The notes: generated by a model not told the origin, from the sequence alone. DNA of 64,000 nt from Paraburkholderia ribeironis (GCF_900019265.1 NZ_CYGX02000012.1:1-64000), one strand, 5' to 3'; numbered from the stretch's first letter, positions 1 through 9,824 are shown. Made by a program: numbers and translations.

Positions 1-3
1 TCA

Positions 4-603
4 TTAATCAGCGTTTCCATAGGCGCCGTTTTCCATCGCGGCCAGATCGAACTGCTCGGTGCGGCTCGCGCCGGCCCAGTCGACCTGCGGCTGAGCATAC
101 ACGCGCAGACGCGCGATACCGCCGTCCGGATAGATGTTCACGCGCACGTGCGTGTACGCGTTCGCGTCGCTGACTGCGGGATAGTGGTGGCTATTGCCCT
201 GCAACGTTGTCGACGGGACGATCTCGGTCCACTGCGTCGACTGGTCGGGCATGCCGTCCACCACGCGTGCGGCTTGCACCGACGCCGCCGGCGGGAAGTT
301 GCCCGTGAAGTGGCTGGTGTCGAGATCGAGACCCTTGATCACGCCGGGACGCGCCAGCTTCACGACGCACCAGTCGTAGCCGGTGGCGCGCTTGCGGCGG
401 GTTTCCCAACCGTCCATCCACTTGCCATGGTCGTCGTACTTGCCGGGAACGAAGACGGCCGGCTCAGGATTCAGCATGCGTTCCTTCGGTGCGAAGAAAT
501 CGTCGCTCGCCTCGAGCGCCTGCGCGCCCAGACGCGGGTCCGCCAGATTCACATAGCGGCGCGTGAATTCCGGTGCGTTGGGATCGAGAATCGGGAGTGC
601 CAT
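4..603 (-). CDS. alc: Allantoicase, first half only (early stop at window edge)
   Basis: Allantoicase hydrolyses allantoate to ureidoglycolate and urea in purine breakdown. The 199 residues cover the first of the two homologous allantoicase repeats: a [11 protein letters not shown] start, GWETRRKR near residue 65 and DTSHFTGN near residue 95, all characteristic of the family. Family members are about 330 residues, so the second repeat is missing. A TAA at 6..4 ends the frame right after AYGNAD. Removing one T there would read on as Asp-Asn-Glu/Asp, as expected in intact homologues, so a frameshift or sequence error is possible, but only three more bases are visible. uraD, puuE, a racemase and a permease upstream on the same strand support the assignment. 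Confidence 0.85.
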   Translation of the reverse strand: MALPILDPNAPEFTRRYVNLADPRLGAQALEASDDFFAPKERMLNPEPAVFVPGKYDDHGKWMDGWETRRKRATGYDWCVVKLARPGVIKGLDLDTSHFTGNFPPAASVQAARVVDGMPDQSTQWTEIVPSTTLQGNSHHYPAVSDANAYTHVRVNIYPDGGIARLRVYAQPQVDWAGASRTEQFDLAAMENGAYGNAD

Positions 604-675
604 CTTTGTCGTCCTTAATGTCGGTAGTACTGGAAAAACGTTCAGCTTCGAGCTCCGCGACGCGCGACTCGAGTC

Positions 676-1197
676 CTACGCGTCGATCAGGTCGTCGAGT
701 CTGAAACGTGCGATGCGGTAGATCTGCTCGAGACTCGCGCGCAATTCGTCGGCGCGGCTGTTGTTCACGCGTGCCTCGAAGTTCGCGATGATGCCGTGAC
801 GATCATAGCCACGCACCGCGAGAATGAACGGAAAGCCGAACTTCTCGCGATACGCGCTATTGAGCGCGAGCAGCTTGTCGAACTCCGCCTGCGTGCACTG
901 CGCGAGGCCCGCGCCACTTTGCTCGCGCGTCGATTCGGCGGTCAGCTCGCCGCGCACAGCGGCCTTGCCGGCGAGCTCCGGGTGGGCGTTGATCAACGCG
1001 AGCTGCTTCGCTTCGCCAGCCGTTTCGACGATGGCCGACATCTTGCGGTGCAACTCGTCGATACTCGCGAATGGACGTTGCGGCGCGGCGGCCTCGGCGA
1101 CCCAAGGCGAGTGCTCGAAAATACCCGACAGCGCCGCGACGAACGCGTCGGTCGAGATGCTGTTGAGTTGGTCCAGACTGTATTGCATCGCGTTCAT
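676..1197 (-). CDS. uraD: OHCU decarboxylase
   Basis: 2-oxo-4-hydroxy-4-carboxy-5-ureidoimidazoline decarboxylase makes S-allantoin, the last step from urate to allantoin. The 173-residue protein has the family motifs HPELAGKAA (catalytic His), EQSGAGL and EKFGFPFILAVRG. I chose the ATG at 1197 because it overlaps the puuE stop as ATGA, which implies translational coupling, and it fits the usual length. Longer in-frame starts would run into puuE. It lies between puuE and alc in the order expected for a ureide operon. Confidence 0.93.
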   Translation of the reverse strand: MNAMQYSLDQLNSISTDAFVAALSGIFEHSPWVAEAAAPQRPFASIDELHRKMSAIVETAGEAKQLALINAHPELAGKAAVRGELTAESTREQSGAGLAQCTQAEFDKLLALNSAYREKFGFPFILAVRGYDRHGIIANFEARVNNSRADELRASLEQIYRIARFRLDDLIDA

Positions 1198-2144
1198 GCC
1201 GCTGTCCCGCGGTCGTCTGGTTGATACGGATGAACATCGCGCCAGTGGCGTGCGATATCGACGCGCCGCGTGACCCACACGCGATCGTGCTGTTCGATAT
1301 GGTCGAGAAAACGCTGCAGCGCGCGAAACCGCCCTGGCCGTCCGAGCAACCGGCAGTGCATGCCGACCGACATCATCTTCGGCGCTTCGTCGCCTTCTTC
1401 GTAGAGCACGTCGAACGCGTCGCGCAGATAGGTGAAGAAGTGGTCCGCGGTATTGAAGCCTTGCGGGCTCGCAAAGCGCATGTCGTTGGTGTCGAGCGTG
1501 TACGGCACGATCAGTTGCGGCACGCTCGCGCCGCCCGTCACGCCGACCTCCATCCAGAACGGCAGGTCGTCGCCGTAGTAATCGGAGTCGTACAGGAAGC
1601 CGCCGTATTCGGCGACCAGCCGATGCGTGTTGGGGCTGTCGCGGCCCGTGTACCAGCCAAGCGGCCGCTCGCCCGTCACGCGCTCGAGCGCTTGCATGCC
1701 GAGGCGCATATGCTCGGCCTCGGTCTCTGGCGATACATCCTGGTAGTGGATCCAGCGATAGCCATGACAGGCGATTTCATGACCGAGTTCGACGAACGCA
1801 CGCGCCAGTTCCGGATGCCGTTCTATCGCCATGCCGACACCGAACACCGTGAGCGGCAGGCGGCGTTTTTCGAATTCGCGCAGGATGCGCCACACGCCTG
1901 CGCGCGAACCGTATTCGTAGATCGATTCCATGCTCATGTGGCGAGCCGGATACGCCGCCGCGCCAACGATCTCCGAGAGGAACTGCTCAGAGCCTGGATC
2001 GCCGTGCAACACGCAATTTTCGCCGCCCTCTTCGTAGTTGAGGACGAATTGCACCGCGACGCGCGCTCGCCCCGGCCAGTTTGCCTGCACCGGTTGGCGG
2101 CCGTAGCCGATCAGATCGCGTGGGTAGTTCGGGTCGAGTGGCAT
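1194..2144 (-). CDS. puuE: Allantoinase, PuuE type (polysaccharide deacetylase fold)
   Basis: Cofactor-independent allantoinase that opens allantoin to allantoate. It belongs to the polysaccharide-deacetylase superfamily, not the amidohydrolase (AllB) family. Visible landmarks are DLIGYGRQP near the N-terminus, the NYEEGGENC segment, YEYGSRAGVWRI, and GWYTGRDSPNT. The start at 2144 (MPLDPNYPRD) gives 316 residues, close to the family norm; an in-frame start 11 codons upstream is less likely. The gene is coupled to uraD by a 4-bp overlap. Its leader carries a degenerate 10-bp tandem repeat at 2227-2276. Confidence 0.92.
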   Translation of the reverse strand: MPLDPNYPRDLIGYGRQPVQANWPGRARVAVQFVLNYEEGGENCVLHGDPGSEQFLSEIVGAAAYPARHMSMESIYEYGSRAGVWRILREFEKRRLPLTVFGVGMAIERHPELARAFVELGHEIACHGYRWIHYQDVSPETEAEHMRLGMQALERVTGERPLGWYTGRDSPNTHRLVAEYGGFLYDSDYYGDDLPFWMEVGVTGGASVPQLIVPYTLDTNDMRFASPQGFNTADHFFTYLRDAFDVLYEEGDEAPKMMSVGMHCRLLGRPGRFRALQRFLDHIEQHDRVWVTRRVDIARHWRDVHPYQPDDRGTAA

Positions 2145-2226
2145 GGTATGACGAAGACCTGGTGACGATAGGTTCAAGGCGCGTTCAATGCGCGTGAAAT
2201 CCGCCTGAAATTCGCGTGCACCTCAT

Positions 2227-2276
2227 GTGACGGCACATGGTTGCATGTGATGGCAGGTGATAGCACGTGAGGGCTC
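2227..2276. repeat. Degenerate 10-bp tandem repeat upstream of puuE
   Basis: Five consecutive 10-bp units (GTGACGGCAC, ATGGTTGCAT, GTGATGGCAG, GTGATAGCAC, GTGAGGGCTC) with GTGA recurring at 2227, 2247, 2257 and 2267. The unit length is close to one helical turn. It sits 80-130 bp before the puuE start in non-coding DNA. Function is unknown; it could be a phased binding site or a simple minisatellite. Confidence 0.6.
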
Positions 2277-2432
2277 TCGCAAACTTGCGCGCGATGTGCC
2301 TGGCACCTTCGCCGCCGCGAAAGAAAACACATCACAATCGGAGGCAAAAGAATCCGTCAGGCACCGCGCCGAGTTGGACCAGTGTAGCGAAAACACCCGA
2401 GGGCGCCCATACACGCTGGCAGATAGTGCATG

Positions 2433-3299
2433 TCAGACTGAATGTATGTGCTGGCCCGGCTCTCTGGTGTTTACCCGCGGCAAACCGGTGCTGTCGACGG
2501 CTTCCCGCGCATGCGCGACACCAGCCGCAGCGGCGCCGCGCGGCGGCAGCGGATTCAGTTCGGCCCCGCTCGGGCTGAACGACGCCAGCGCACCGTCGTA
2601 GCGCTTGGCGAGCGGGCGCGCGTAGTCGCCACGCTTGGCCGTCGACAAGCGCAGCGCGACCAGCGCCTCGGTCCACTTCACGGCCGCCGTCACGCCTTCG
2701 ATCACCGGCGCGCCGAGCGCGTCTTCAATCTCCGCGCACAGTTCCGCCATGCCCGCGCAACCCAGCACGATGGCATCCGAACCATCCTCGGCCAGCGCCC
2801 GCCGGCATTCGTCGACAATGATGCGGCGCGCGGCCGTTCCGGGCTTGTCCAGCTCGAGTACGGCGACGTCGGTCGCGCGGACGTTGCGGCAGAAGCGCTT
2901 CATGCCGTAGCGTTCGGCGAGATGCCATGCCATCCCGCACGTGCGTGCAAGCGTCGTCACCACCGAGAAGCCCGGCGCCAGCACACTCGCCGCGTGCATC
3001 GCCGCCTCCGCGATGCCGATCACCGGTCCGCGCGCCAGTTCGCGCGCCGCGTACAGACCGGGATCGCCGAAGCAGGCGATCACGTAGCCGTCGCAGCCGT
3101 CGCGCTCGCCGGCGAGCACTTCGGCCAGCAAGCCCGGCGTGGCGAGCGCTTCGTCGTAGTAGCCTTCGATCGACGGCGGTCCCATGGTCGGATTCACCGC
3201 GATCACCTCGGTGCCTGGCGCGGCGACGTTGCGCGCGCAGCGGCCCATCGCGTCGGTCATACGGTGGGTCGTATTCGGATTGATCAGTTTGATGCGCAT
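2433..3299 (-). CDS. Hydantoin/allantoin racemase (Asp/Glu racemase superfamily)
   Basis: Racemase that probably interconverts allantoin (or other 5-substituted hydantoin) enantiomers, letting stereospecific allantoinase use both; this is the role of HpxA in Klebsiella. It starts MRIKLINPNT at an ATG at 3299. The two catalytic cysteines are visible: ACFGDPG (Cys76) and LGCAGMA (Cys181). The protein is 288 residues against about 240-250 for the family, with a Pro/Ala-rich tail of roughly 45 residues after the conserved end. That tail suggests loss of the original stop or a late frameshift. It lies between puuE and an NCS1 permease on the same strand. Confidence 0.87.
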   Translation of the reverse strand: MRIKLINPNTTHRMTDAMGRCARNVAAPGTEVIAVNPTMGPPSIEGYYDEALATPGLLAEVLAGERDGCDGYVIACFGDPGLYAARELARGPVIGIAEAAMHAASVLAPGFSVVTTLARTCGMAWHLAERYGMKRFCRNVRATDVAVLELDKPGTAARRIIVDECRRALAEDGSDAIVLGCAGMAELCAEIEDALGAPVIEGVTAAVKWTEALVALRLSTAKRGDYARPLAKRYDGALASFSPSGAELNPLPPRGAAAAGVAHAREAVDSTGLPRVNTREPGQHIHSV

Positions 3300-3312
3300 A
3301 TCGACTCCTGGG

Positions 3313-3391
3313 GGGACGCCCCGAAAAGAAGTCCCTTGGGGCGCCCGGAAGGAAGGCCCCTTGGGGAGCGCCCCGAACGAAGTCCCCTTGG
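3313..3391. repeat. Three-copy ~27-bp direct repeat between permease and racemase
   Basis: Three adjacent imperfect units (3313-3339, 3340-3364, 3365-3391) share the pattern GCCCCGAA-GAAGTCCCCTTGG. They occupy nearly all of the space between the permease stop and the racemase start, ending about 14 bp before the racemase ATG. Each unit can form a small G/C hairpin (CCCC...GGGG). Translation of the region in any frame gives only repetitive low-complexity sequence, so I treat it as non-coding. Confidence 0.8.
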
Positions 3392-3403
3392 GGACTGCGA
3401 AAT

Positions 3404-4882
3404 TCAACGTGCGAGAGCCCGATAGAACAGCGCGCCGAGGCCTGCACCGATGAACCACGAAAAGTTCGCCATCGCTTCGAGCGCCGGCGTCATCACGCAG
3501 ATCACGGCGATCAGCGCGGCGGGCAATAGCGCGGCCACGGCCCGGTAGTTGACGCCGTTGCGGTACCAGTAGGTGCCGCTCGGCTCGACGGTATACAGAT
3601 CGTCGAGCACGATCTTCTGGCGCTTCACGAGGTAGTAGTCGACGATCAGGACACCGTACAAAGGTCCGATGAAGCTGCCGAGCACATCGAGCGTGTAGTG
3701 GATCACGGCCGGGTTGTTGAACAGGTTCCACGGGGTGATGAAAATCGACGCCACCGCCGCCAGCATCCCGCCCGCGCGCCAGCTGATCAGGCGCGGCGCA
3801 ACGTTCGAGAAGTCGAACGCCGGCGAGACGAAATTGGCGACGATGTTGATGCCGATCGTCGCGATCGTGAAGGTCAACGCGCCGAGGATCACCGCCGTCG
3901 GATAGTCGATGCGTCCGACGGTTTCGACGGGGTCCGTGATCAGTTCACCGAACACCGGCAGCGTCGCCGCGGTCGTAATCACCGTCACCAGCGAGAAGGC
4001 GAGAAAGTTGACCGGCAGCCCCCAGAAGTTGCCGCGCTGCACGCTGCGAAAGCTTTTGCCGTAGCGCGAGAAGTCGCCGAAATTCAGCATCGGTCCGGAG
4101 AAGTACGACACCACCAGCGAAATCGCCGTGATCATTACCGGCACCACCTGCATGCCGTGATATTTGACGCCGCCCAGGTTGATGCCGATATTGCGCCATC
4201 CCGCGCGATACACCATGTAGCCCGCAAGAATGAACATCACCACGTAGACAGCCGGACCGGCGAAGTCGATGAACTTCTTGATGGTTTCCATGCCGTGCCA
4301 GAACACCAGCGCCTGCAAGACCCACAACAGCATGAACCCGGCCCAGCCGAGAGCCGACAGACCCATCAGGCCATGATGATGAACGTCGGCATAGGGCAAC
4401 AGGGATGGGACGAACTTCAGTACCACGATCACCAGCGCGCTCGACGCCAGATAGGTCTGAATGCCGTACCACGCGACTGCGATCAGGCCGCGAATCACCG
4501 CCGGAATATTCGCGCCGAGCACGCCGAAGGTGGCACGGCACGCAACCGGATACGGCACCCCGTTCATCTGGCTCGGCTTGGCGATCAGGTTGCACAGCAG
4601 ATTGACGATCGAGATGCCGACCAGCAGCGCGACCAGCACCTGCCAGCTCGTCAGGCCGAGCGCGAACAGACTGCCCGCGAACACATAGCCGCCGACGCTG
4701 TGCACGTCCGACATCCAGAATGCGAAGATGTTGTACGCACCCCAGCTTTGATTGCGCAGCGGTGCAAGGTCTTCGTTGTAGAGCCGCTCGCTGTAGCCGG
4801 CCGGCATCGACGGATCGGCGTGCGCGTCGTCTGCGTAAGTGGAAATGGTGGGACTGCCTGGCGCTGCACTGAACTGAGCCAT
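3404..4882 (-). CDS. NCS1 family nucleobase/allantoin/hydantoin permease
   Basis: Membrane symporter of the nucleobase:cation symporter-1 family, about 12 transmembrane segments and 492 residues. The signature region NEDLAPLRNQSWGAYNIFAFWMSD (residues ~35-60, quoted in part as NQSWGAYNIFAFW) is typical of PucI/HyuP-like allantoin or hydantoin carriers. The start at 4882 follows AAGGAGG at good spacing; an in-frame start 18 codons upstream is less likely. Position between the GntR regulator and the racemase/allantoinase genes argues for allantoin as substrate, but family members also carry uracil, purines or hydantoins. Confidence 0.9.
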   Translation of the reverse strand: MAQFSAAPGSPTISTYADDAHADPSMPAGYSERLYNEDLAPLRNQSWGAYNIFAFWMSDVHSVGGYVFAGSLFALGLTSWQVLVALLVGISIVNLLCNLIAKPSQMNGVPYPVACRATFGVLGANIPAVIRGLIAVAWYGIQTYLASSALVIVVLKFVPSLLPYADVHHHGLMGLSALGWAGFMLLWVLQALVFWHGMETIKKFIDFAGPAVYVVMFILAGYMVYRAGWRNIGINLGGVKYHGMQVVPVMITAISLVVSYFSGPMLNFGDFSRYGKSFRSVQRGNFWGLPVNFLAFSLVTVITTAATLPVFGELITDPVETVGRIDYPTAVILGALTFTIATIGINIVANFVSPAFDFSNVAPRLISWRAGGMLAAVASIFITPWNLFNNPAVIHYTLDVLGSFIGPLYGVLIVDYYLVKRQKIVLDDLYTVEPSGTYWYRNGVNYRAVAALLPAALIAVICVMTPALEAMANFSWFIGAGLGALFYRALAR

Positions 4883-5226
4883 GATTCCTCCTTGGGGAAT
4901 GGACCGTCGGACCGTCGATAACGGGTCGAAGGACATTGCATCGGCCGTGCCAGTCGCGTCCGTCCCGTTCGCCCGGGACCAAAGAAGTCGACGCCATCTG
5001 TCGTGCCGTGCCGCGGGTGTCTCCGTACTGAAGTACTTGTGGTTATCGCATCGCCAGCCGCCGCGGAATTCCCGGCGATGCGTCGCTGCTCGAAATCCAT
5101 CGCAAGGCGACGGACACGCGTGCGCAAGCCGGCAGCGCTCAGGCCGAGCCGCCTTGCAACACCAATCCGGTTCAGTTCAATTCAGTGCGACGCGCACCGC
5201 CAGTGGGCAAGCGCTTGCTGCTTGCC
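4883..5226. other. Non-coding leader between GntR gene and permease
   Basis: About 340 bp with no convincing gene on either strand. It holds the ribosome binding site of the permease (AAGGAGG) and a short direct duplication GGACCGTC near 4905-4920. A small dyad, GTACTGAAGTAC, lies around 5025-5036. I could not identify a clear promoter, though one for the permease operon would be expected here. Confidence 0.5.
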
Positions 5227-5967
5227 TCAGTCTGCTGCGGACCTGGCTTTCGATGCATCCAGCCGCGCCGCGCCGCGGGCGCCGAACACCTCATGCAGAT
5301 CCGCCGCGCCACGCGCAGGGCGCTCCAGCATCTTCAACTCGACGCTTTGCAGATGACGCGACATCAGTGCCGCCGCCTCTTTTGCATCGCCGGCGTCGAG
5401 CGCGGCGAGAATGGCTTCATGGTCTTCGAACGAACAGGGGCTGCGTCCGATCGATTCGTACAGCGCGGAAATCAGCGTGGAGCGCGCCACCAGTCCGTTC
5501 AGGCAGTCGCACAGCACCGAGTTGCCGGTGAGTCCTGCCAACTCGGTATGGAACTCGCCCGACAGGCGGATCCACGCGGGAAAATCACGCGTTTCGAACG
5601 CCTTGCGCTCCCGGCCGATCATGCTGCCGATGCTCTTCAACCGCCGCATACCATGACCGCTGCAAATCTTTTCGACCACCGCGAGTTCGATGATGCGGCG
5701 CATTTCGAAGACCTCGTGCACTTCCTGCAGCGACGGACTCGCGACGAACGCACCGCGATTCGGTTCGAGTTCGACGAGATGATCGGTCGCCAGTTGCGCG
5801 AGCGCTTGCCGGATCGGGCCGCGCTTCACGCCAAATACTTCGCATAACTGAGCTTCTGTCAGCTTGGCGCCGGGCGCGAGCCGATGTTCGAGGATCGCGG
5901 CGCGGATGCGCTCGGCAATCGCTTCGGGCTTCGAACTGTTCGCGGCGGCGGAACCTGGGTCGGACAT
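5227..5967 (-). CDS. GntR-family regulator, FadR/FCD subfamily
   Basis: Transcription factor of 246 residues. The N-terminal winged helix (residues ~12-78) includes LAPGAKLTEAQLCEVFGV and RGPIRQALAQL, and an all-helical FCD ligand domain follows (~85-215, with RRIIELAVVEK). FCD domains usually bind small organic acids through a metal. It is the first minus-strand gene ahead of the permease/ureide genes, as with HpxS in Klebsiella, so it is the likely regulator of region 4-4882. A consensus promoter with an overlapping dyad lies directly upstream and suggests autoregulation. Confidence 0.9.
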   Translation of the reverse strand: MSDPGSAAANSSKPEAIAERIRAAILEHRLAPGAKLTEAQLCEVFGVKRGPIRQALAQLATDHLVELEPNRGAFVASPSLQEVHEVFEMRRIIELAVVEKICSGHGMRRLKSIGSMIGRERKAFETRDFPAWIRLSGEFHTELAGLTGNSVLCDCLNGLVARSTLISALYESIGRSPCSFEDHEAILAALDAGDAKEAAALMSRHLQSVELKMLERPARGAADLHEVFGARGAARLDASKARSAAD

Positions 5968-5991
5968 GATGTGCGTCTCGGTATGTAGGTC

Positions 5992-6023
5992 ATCATAGGA
6001 TGGACATAAAGATTGTCAACAAT
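5992..6023 (-). promoter_or_regulatory. Sigma70-type promoter with overlapping GntR-type operator
   Basis: On the minus strand TTGACA (6019..6014) and TATGAT (5997..5992) are separated by 16 bp, a near-consensus promoter for the GntR gene. The dyad ATTGTCAACAAT (6012-6023) covers the -35 box and looks like an FCD-GntR operator. A second half-site makes a larger perfect inverted repeat, AGATTGTC (6010-6017) with GACAATCT (6040-6047). Autorepression is inferred. Confidence 0.7.
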
Positions 6024-6239
6024 TTTTATCCTGAATTTCGACAATCTCTTCGATGAGGCAAGCCTGCTGGGCAAGCGGCACGCGCTGTAGACAGCGTGCC
6101 ACTTCAATAGCAGTTTAACTAGGTGATGCGAAGGTCGTCTATTGGCGGCGGTTTTTGTCAACAAAGTGCGGGGCCTTCATGGGCCGCTCTGCGTGCGGGC
6201 GGCCGTCAATTTATGACCGTTAGTTGCGTTCATAGCCAC

Positions 6240-6265
6240 AAAAAGAAAGCGGGCAACCACCCGCT
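6240..6265 (-). terminator. Rho-independent terminator after ldcA
   Basis: On the minus strand the 6-bp stem AGCGGG/CCCGCT with a 6-nt loop (6248-6265) is followed by TTCTTTTT. It lies 14 bp past the ldcA stop and marks the end of the DUF1992-tadA-ldcA unit. The remaining sequence up to the GntR promoter shows no gene. Confidence 0.8.
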
Positions 6266-6278
6266 TCGCCTCGTCAGC

Positions 6279-7205
6279 TCAGCCGATACACGGATAGCCC
6301 GACAACATCAGCCTGAATCCGCCCGCGTCGGCGACGAGGTGTGCGTGCGCGCCCACCGGCAAGGTCAGCATGTCGCGCATATGTCCGAACTGCAGACCCG
6401 TGACGACCGGGATACCGATCACCGACCTCATCTGCTCGATCACTGTGTGCATGTCGTAGCCGTTGTCGTAGTCGTACGCTTTGGCGCCCGAGAAATCGCC
6501 GAGCACGAGCGCCTGCTGCTGCGCGAGAATGCCGGCGAGATGCAGTTGATAGATCATCCGCTCGACCCGGAACGGCTGTTCGTTGACGTCCTCGACAAAC
6601 AGAATGCCGCCCCGCACCTGCGGCATATACGGCGTGCCAATCAGCGACGCCACCATCGCCAGGTTGCCACCCCACAACGTGCCCGACACGTCGACCGGCT
6701 GCGCTTGCGGCACGTCGCTCGTCACCGTGATGGTCGGCTTCGTCAACGCCGACCAGAAGTGATGCATGGTGAACTCACTGAGCTCCTGCGCGCCGAAGTC
6801 GCTCATCAGCATCGGGCCGCCGAATGTTTTCACGCCGGCACGCGCCAGCAGCGCAAGCTGGATCGCGGTGAAGTCGCTGTGCCCGACCAGCGCGACCGGT
6901 TGATCGGCAAGCCGTCGTTGCAGCCCTTCGTAATCGAGCGCGTGCAGGATACGCACCGCGCCGTAGCCGCCGCGCACGGTCAGCACGACGTCGGGCAGCT
7001 CGCGCGACGGGTCGGCGAGCCGGTTCAGATCGGCCGCGCGCTCATCGTCGGTGCCGGCGAAGCGTTGATAACGGCGCTTCGTCGCCACCTCGTCCTGCAC
7101 GCGATGCCCCTGCGCATGCAATCGATGCAACGCGCGCTGCAGTACCTCGGGGTCATGCGGATAGCCGGACGGCGCAATCAGTTCGATGGTGCGATGAGCG
7201 GTCAT
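6279..7205 (-). CDS. ldcA: LD-carboxypeptidase (S66 family)
   Basis: Muramoyltetrapeptide carboxypeptidase that removes the terminal D-Ala from murein tetrapeptides in the cytoplasm during peptidoglycan recycling. The 308-residue protein has the S66 nucleophile in VGHSDFTA (Ser110) after TVRGGYGAVRIL. The acidic and histidine members of the triad lie in the FVEDVNEQPFR and GHMRDM segments. The start at 7205 (MTAHRTIELIAPSG) puts the conserved beta strand at the usual distance. It follows tadA by 34 bp on the same strand, so the two are probably co-transcribed. Confidence 0.92.
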   Translation of the reverse strand: MTAHRTIELIAPSGYPHDPEVLQRALHRLHAQGHRVQDEVATKRRYQRFAGTDDERAADLNRLADPSRELPDVVLTVRGGYGAVRILHALDYEGLQRRLADQPVALVGHSDFTAIQLALLARAGVKTFGGPMLMSDFGAQELSEFTMHHFWSALTKPTITVTSDVPQAQPVDVSGTLWGGNLAMVASLIGTPYMPQVRGGILFVEDVNEQPFRVERMIYQLHLAGILAQQQALVLGDFSGAKAYDYDNGYDMHTVIEQMRSVIGIPVVTGLQFGHMRDMLTLPVGAHAHLVADAGGFRLMLSGYPCIG

Positions 7206-7239
7206 TGGCAAGACCTGTGGGGATCGTGACGAGGTTGTT

Positions 7240-8456
<1,217 letters not shown>

Positions 8457-8683
8457 CTGCAATCCACTACGTTGCGGCCCAAGCATTCTATCAGGGAGCG
8501 CGTGACGGTTCCCCGTGGCCAGCCGACAAAAAAACCACTGGCTTTCTGATTTTGCGTATTTAACGAGACATGAGGCTGGGCTAGAGTGTGGCATCCGGAT
8601 GCGCGATGTGCGTTGCGAGGCTCCGCTCGTATTGCTGATTTTGCTCGCGCTGCTGGTTCTCACTCATCAAAGTCTGTGACGTT

Positions 8684-8917
8684 ATGCGATTCAGAATGAA
8701 AGACCCACAGCCTGGTCATGTCGTTTCGATTGGCCGTCGGTGGTTTGGCGCGCGTCCTGCGCAGCCCGGCAGGCGTGCATTCCGGGTAAGCCTGCGCACG
8801 GCTCTGGCGGCCATGGCCGTCTCGGTCGCGCTGTCCGGCTGTGGCGTGTTTTGCGGCGGCGCAGCCGCAAGCGGCGGCGCCTTCGCCGGCGGTTGCGGCA
8901 CCAGCATGCGGTTCTGA
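8684..8917 (+). CDS. Small Cys/Gly-rich lipoprotein candidate
   Basis: A 77-residue frame with a basic N-terminus, a hydrophobic run (TALAAMAVSVALSGC) and a lipobox LSGC, so the Cys would be lipidated after signal-peptidase II cleavage. The short mature part is GCGVFCGGAAASGGAFAGGC, rich in Gly and Cys. No family is recognised. The signal-like segment and isolated position between divergent genes support a real gene; length and GC-rich context leave doubt. It is the only coding candidate in the 525-bp gap 8457-8981. Confidence 0.5.
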   Translation: MRFRMKDPQPGHVVSIGRRWFGARPAQPGRRAFRVSLRTALAAMAVSVALSGCGVFCGGAAASGGAFAGGCGTSMRF

Positions 8918-8981
8918 TCCGGCGCATTCTGACTCGAACGTCGCACGCCCCCACGCGCGCCACCACTTCGCGTGCCTTTGC

Positions 8982-9584
8982 TTATGACGCGCCCCCAGTG
9001 AGCGGCCAGCGTGCCAGCACGAGATGCCGGCTGCGTCCAAGCAGACTGTGTATCAGCGCGAACTCCCGCACGTTCCAGCACACCGGTTCGACGGGACGCA
9101 TCGCCGCCCAGGGCATGCCGTAAGCCAGCGTGACGTGCGGCATATAGGGCGTGGCTGACGCACCGGCGCGCTCCCCGAAACCAACGTCGTGCAACGCCTC
9201 GCCGAGTGCGTCGTGAAGCGCATGCAGCCCGACGACGTCGCCTCCGCCCAGTACCATCGGCCCCAAGCGCGGTTTCGACGCAAAGCTGACGACCGAACCG
9301 AATTCGACGCTAAACGGCGCCATGCTGATCGACGCGGCCGCCCGTATCGCCCCGTCGACGCGAGCCTGCGGCAAGCCCCCCGCGAAATTGCCCAGGTGAT
9401 GCAATGTGACGTGCAAACGGCCAGCCGCGAGCGGTTTGCGGCGCACGCCCGCCTGCCCGCAGAGCTGTTGCGCGAACTTCGCGATGCTGGCCGCCGTGTT
9501 GGCGTCGGGGAAGACGGCAAAAAACAGACCGTCTGTGGGCGTTGGCGGCGCCTCGAGCCCGGGCAGCCAGAGTTGTTCAGGCAT
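8982..9584 (-). CDS. thpR: RNA 2',3'-cyclic phosphodiesterase (2'-5' RNA ligase family)
   Basis: LigT/ThpR-type 2H phosphoesterase of 200 residues acting on 2',3'-cyclic RNA ends. Both HxTx signature motifs are visible, HVTLHHLG near residue 58 and HVTLAYG near residue 148, at the spacing of the 2H superfamily. The start at 9584 (MPEQLWLPGLEA) is preceded by AAGGAACACGGCAAG, which contains a plausible Shine-Dalgarno. A near-perfect LexA-type box lies 60-80 bp upstream, hinting at DNA-damage control. Confidence 0.9.
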   Translation of the reverse strand: MPEQLWLPGLEAPPTPTDGLFFAVFPDANTAASIAKFAQQLCGQAGVRRKPLAAGRLHVTLHHLGNFAGGLPQARVDGAIRAAASISMAPFSVEFGSVVSFASKPRLGPMVLGGGDVVGLHALHDALGEALHDVGFGERAGASATPYMPHVTLAYGMPWAAMRPVEPVCWNVREFALIHSLLGRSRHLVLARWPLTGGAS

Positions 9585-9644
9585 CTTGCCGTGTTCCTTT
9601 TTCCGGTCCAGAACCGCCTGTGCACGCGGTCTGCGTTGCCATGA

Positions 9645-9664
9645 TACTGTATATTCATACAGTA
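9645..9664. promoter_or_regulatory. LexA-type SOS box upstream of thpR
   Basis: TACTGTATATTCATACAGTA contains CTG-N10-CAG (9647-9662) with symmetrical AT-rich centre, matching the proteobacterial LexA operator. It lies 61 bp upstream of the thpR start. No obvious gene begins on the plus strand beside it, so thpR is the only candidate target. Confidence 0.75.
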
Positions 9665-9824
9665 TGATAGATGGCGTCCGCAAGCGGCTTACTACGCTGC
9701 GTCGTGCTTGCCGATGCGCCTGGAGCACAGCGTGATAAAGGACCCGGCGGCGGGCGCGAGCGAACGCTCTGCGTGCGCAACGTCCGGACTGACGCAATCG
9801 CCACGCATTTGCCACCTTGACCGC

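Noticed and set aside
3300..3731. Longer racemase reading upstream through the 27-bp repeats
   Set aside because: The upstream part translates only the repeats and then the antisense of the permease; the conserved start MRIKLINPNT lies at 3299.
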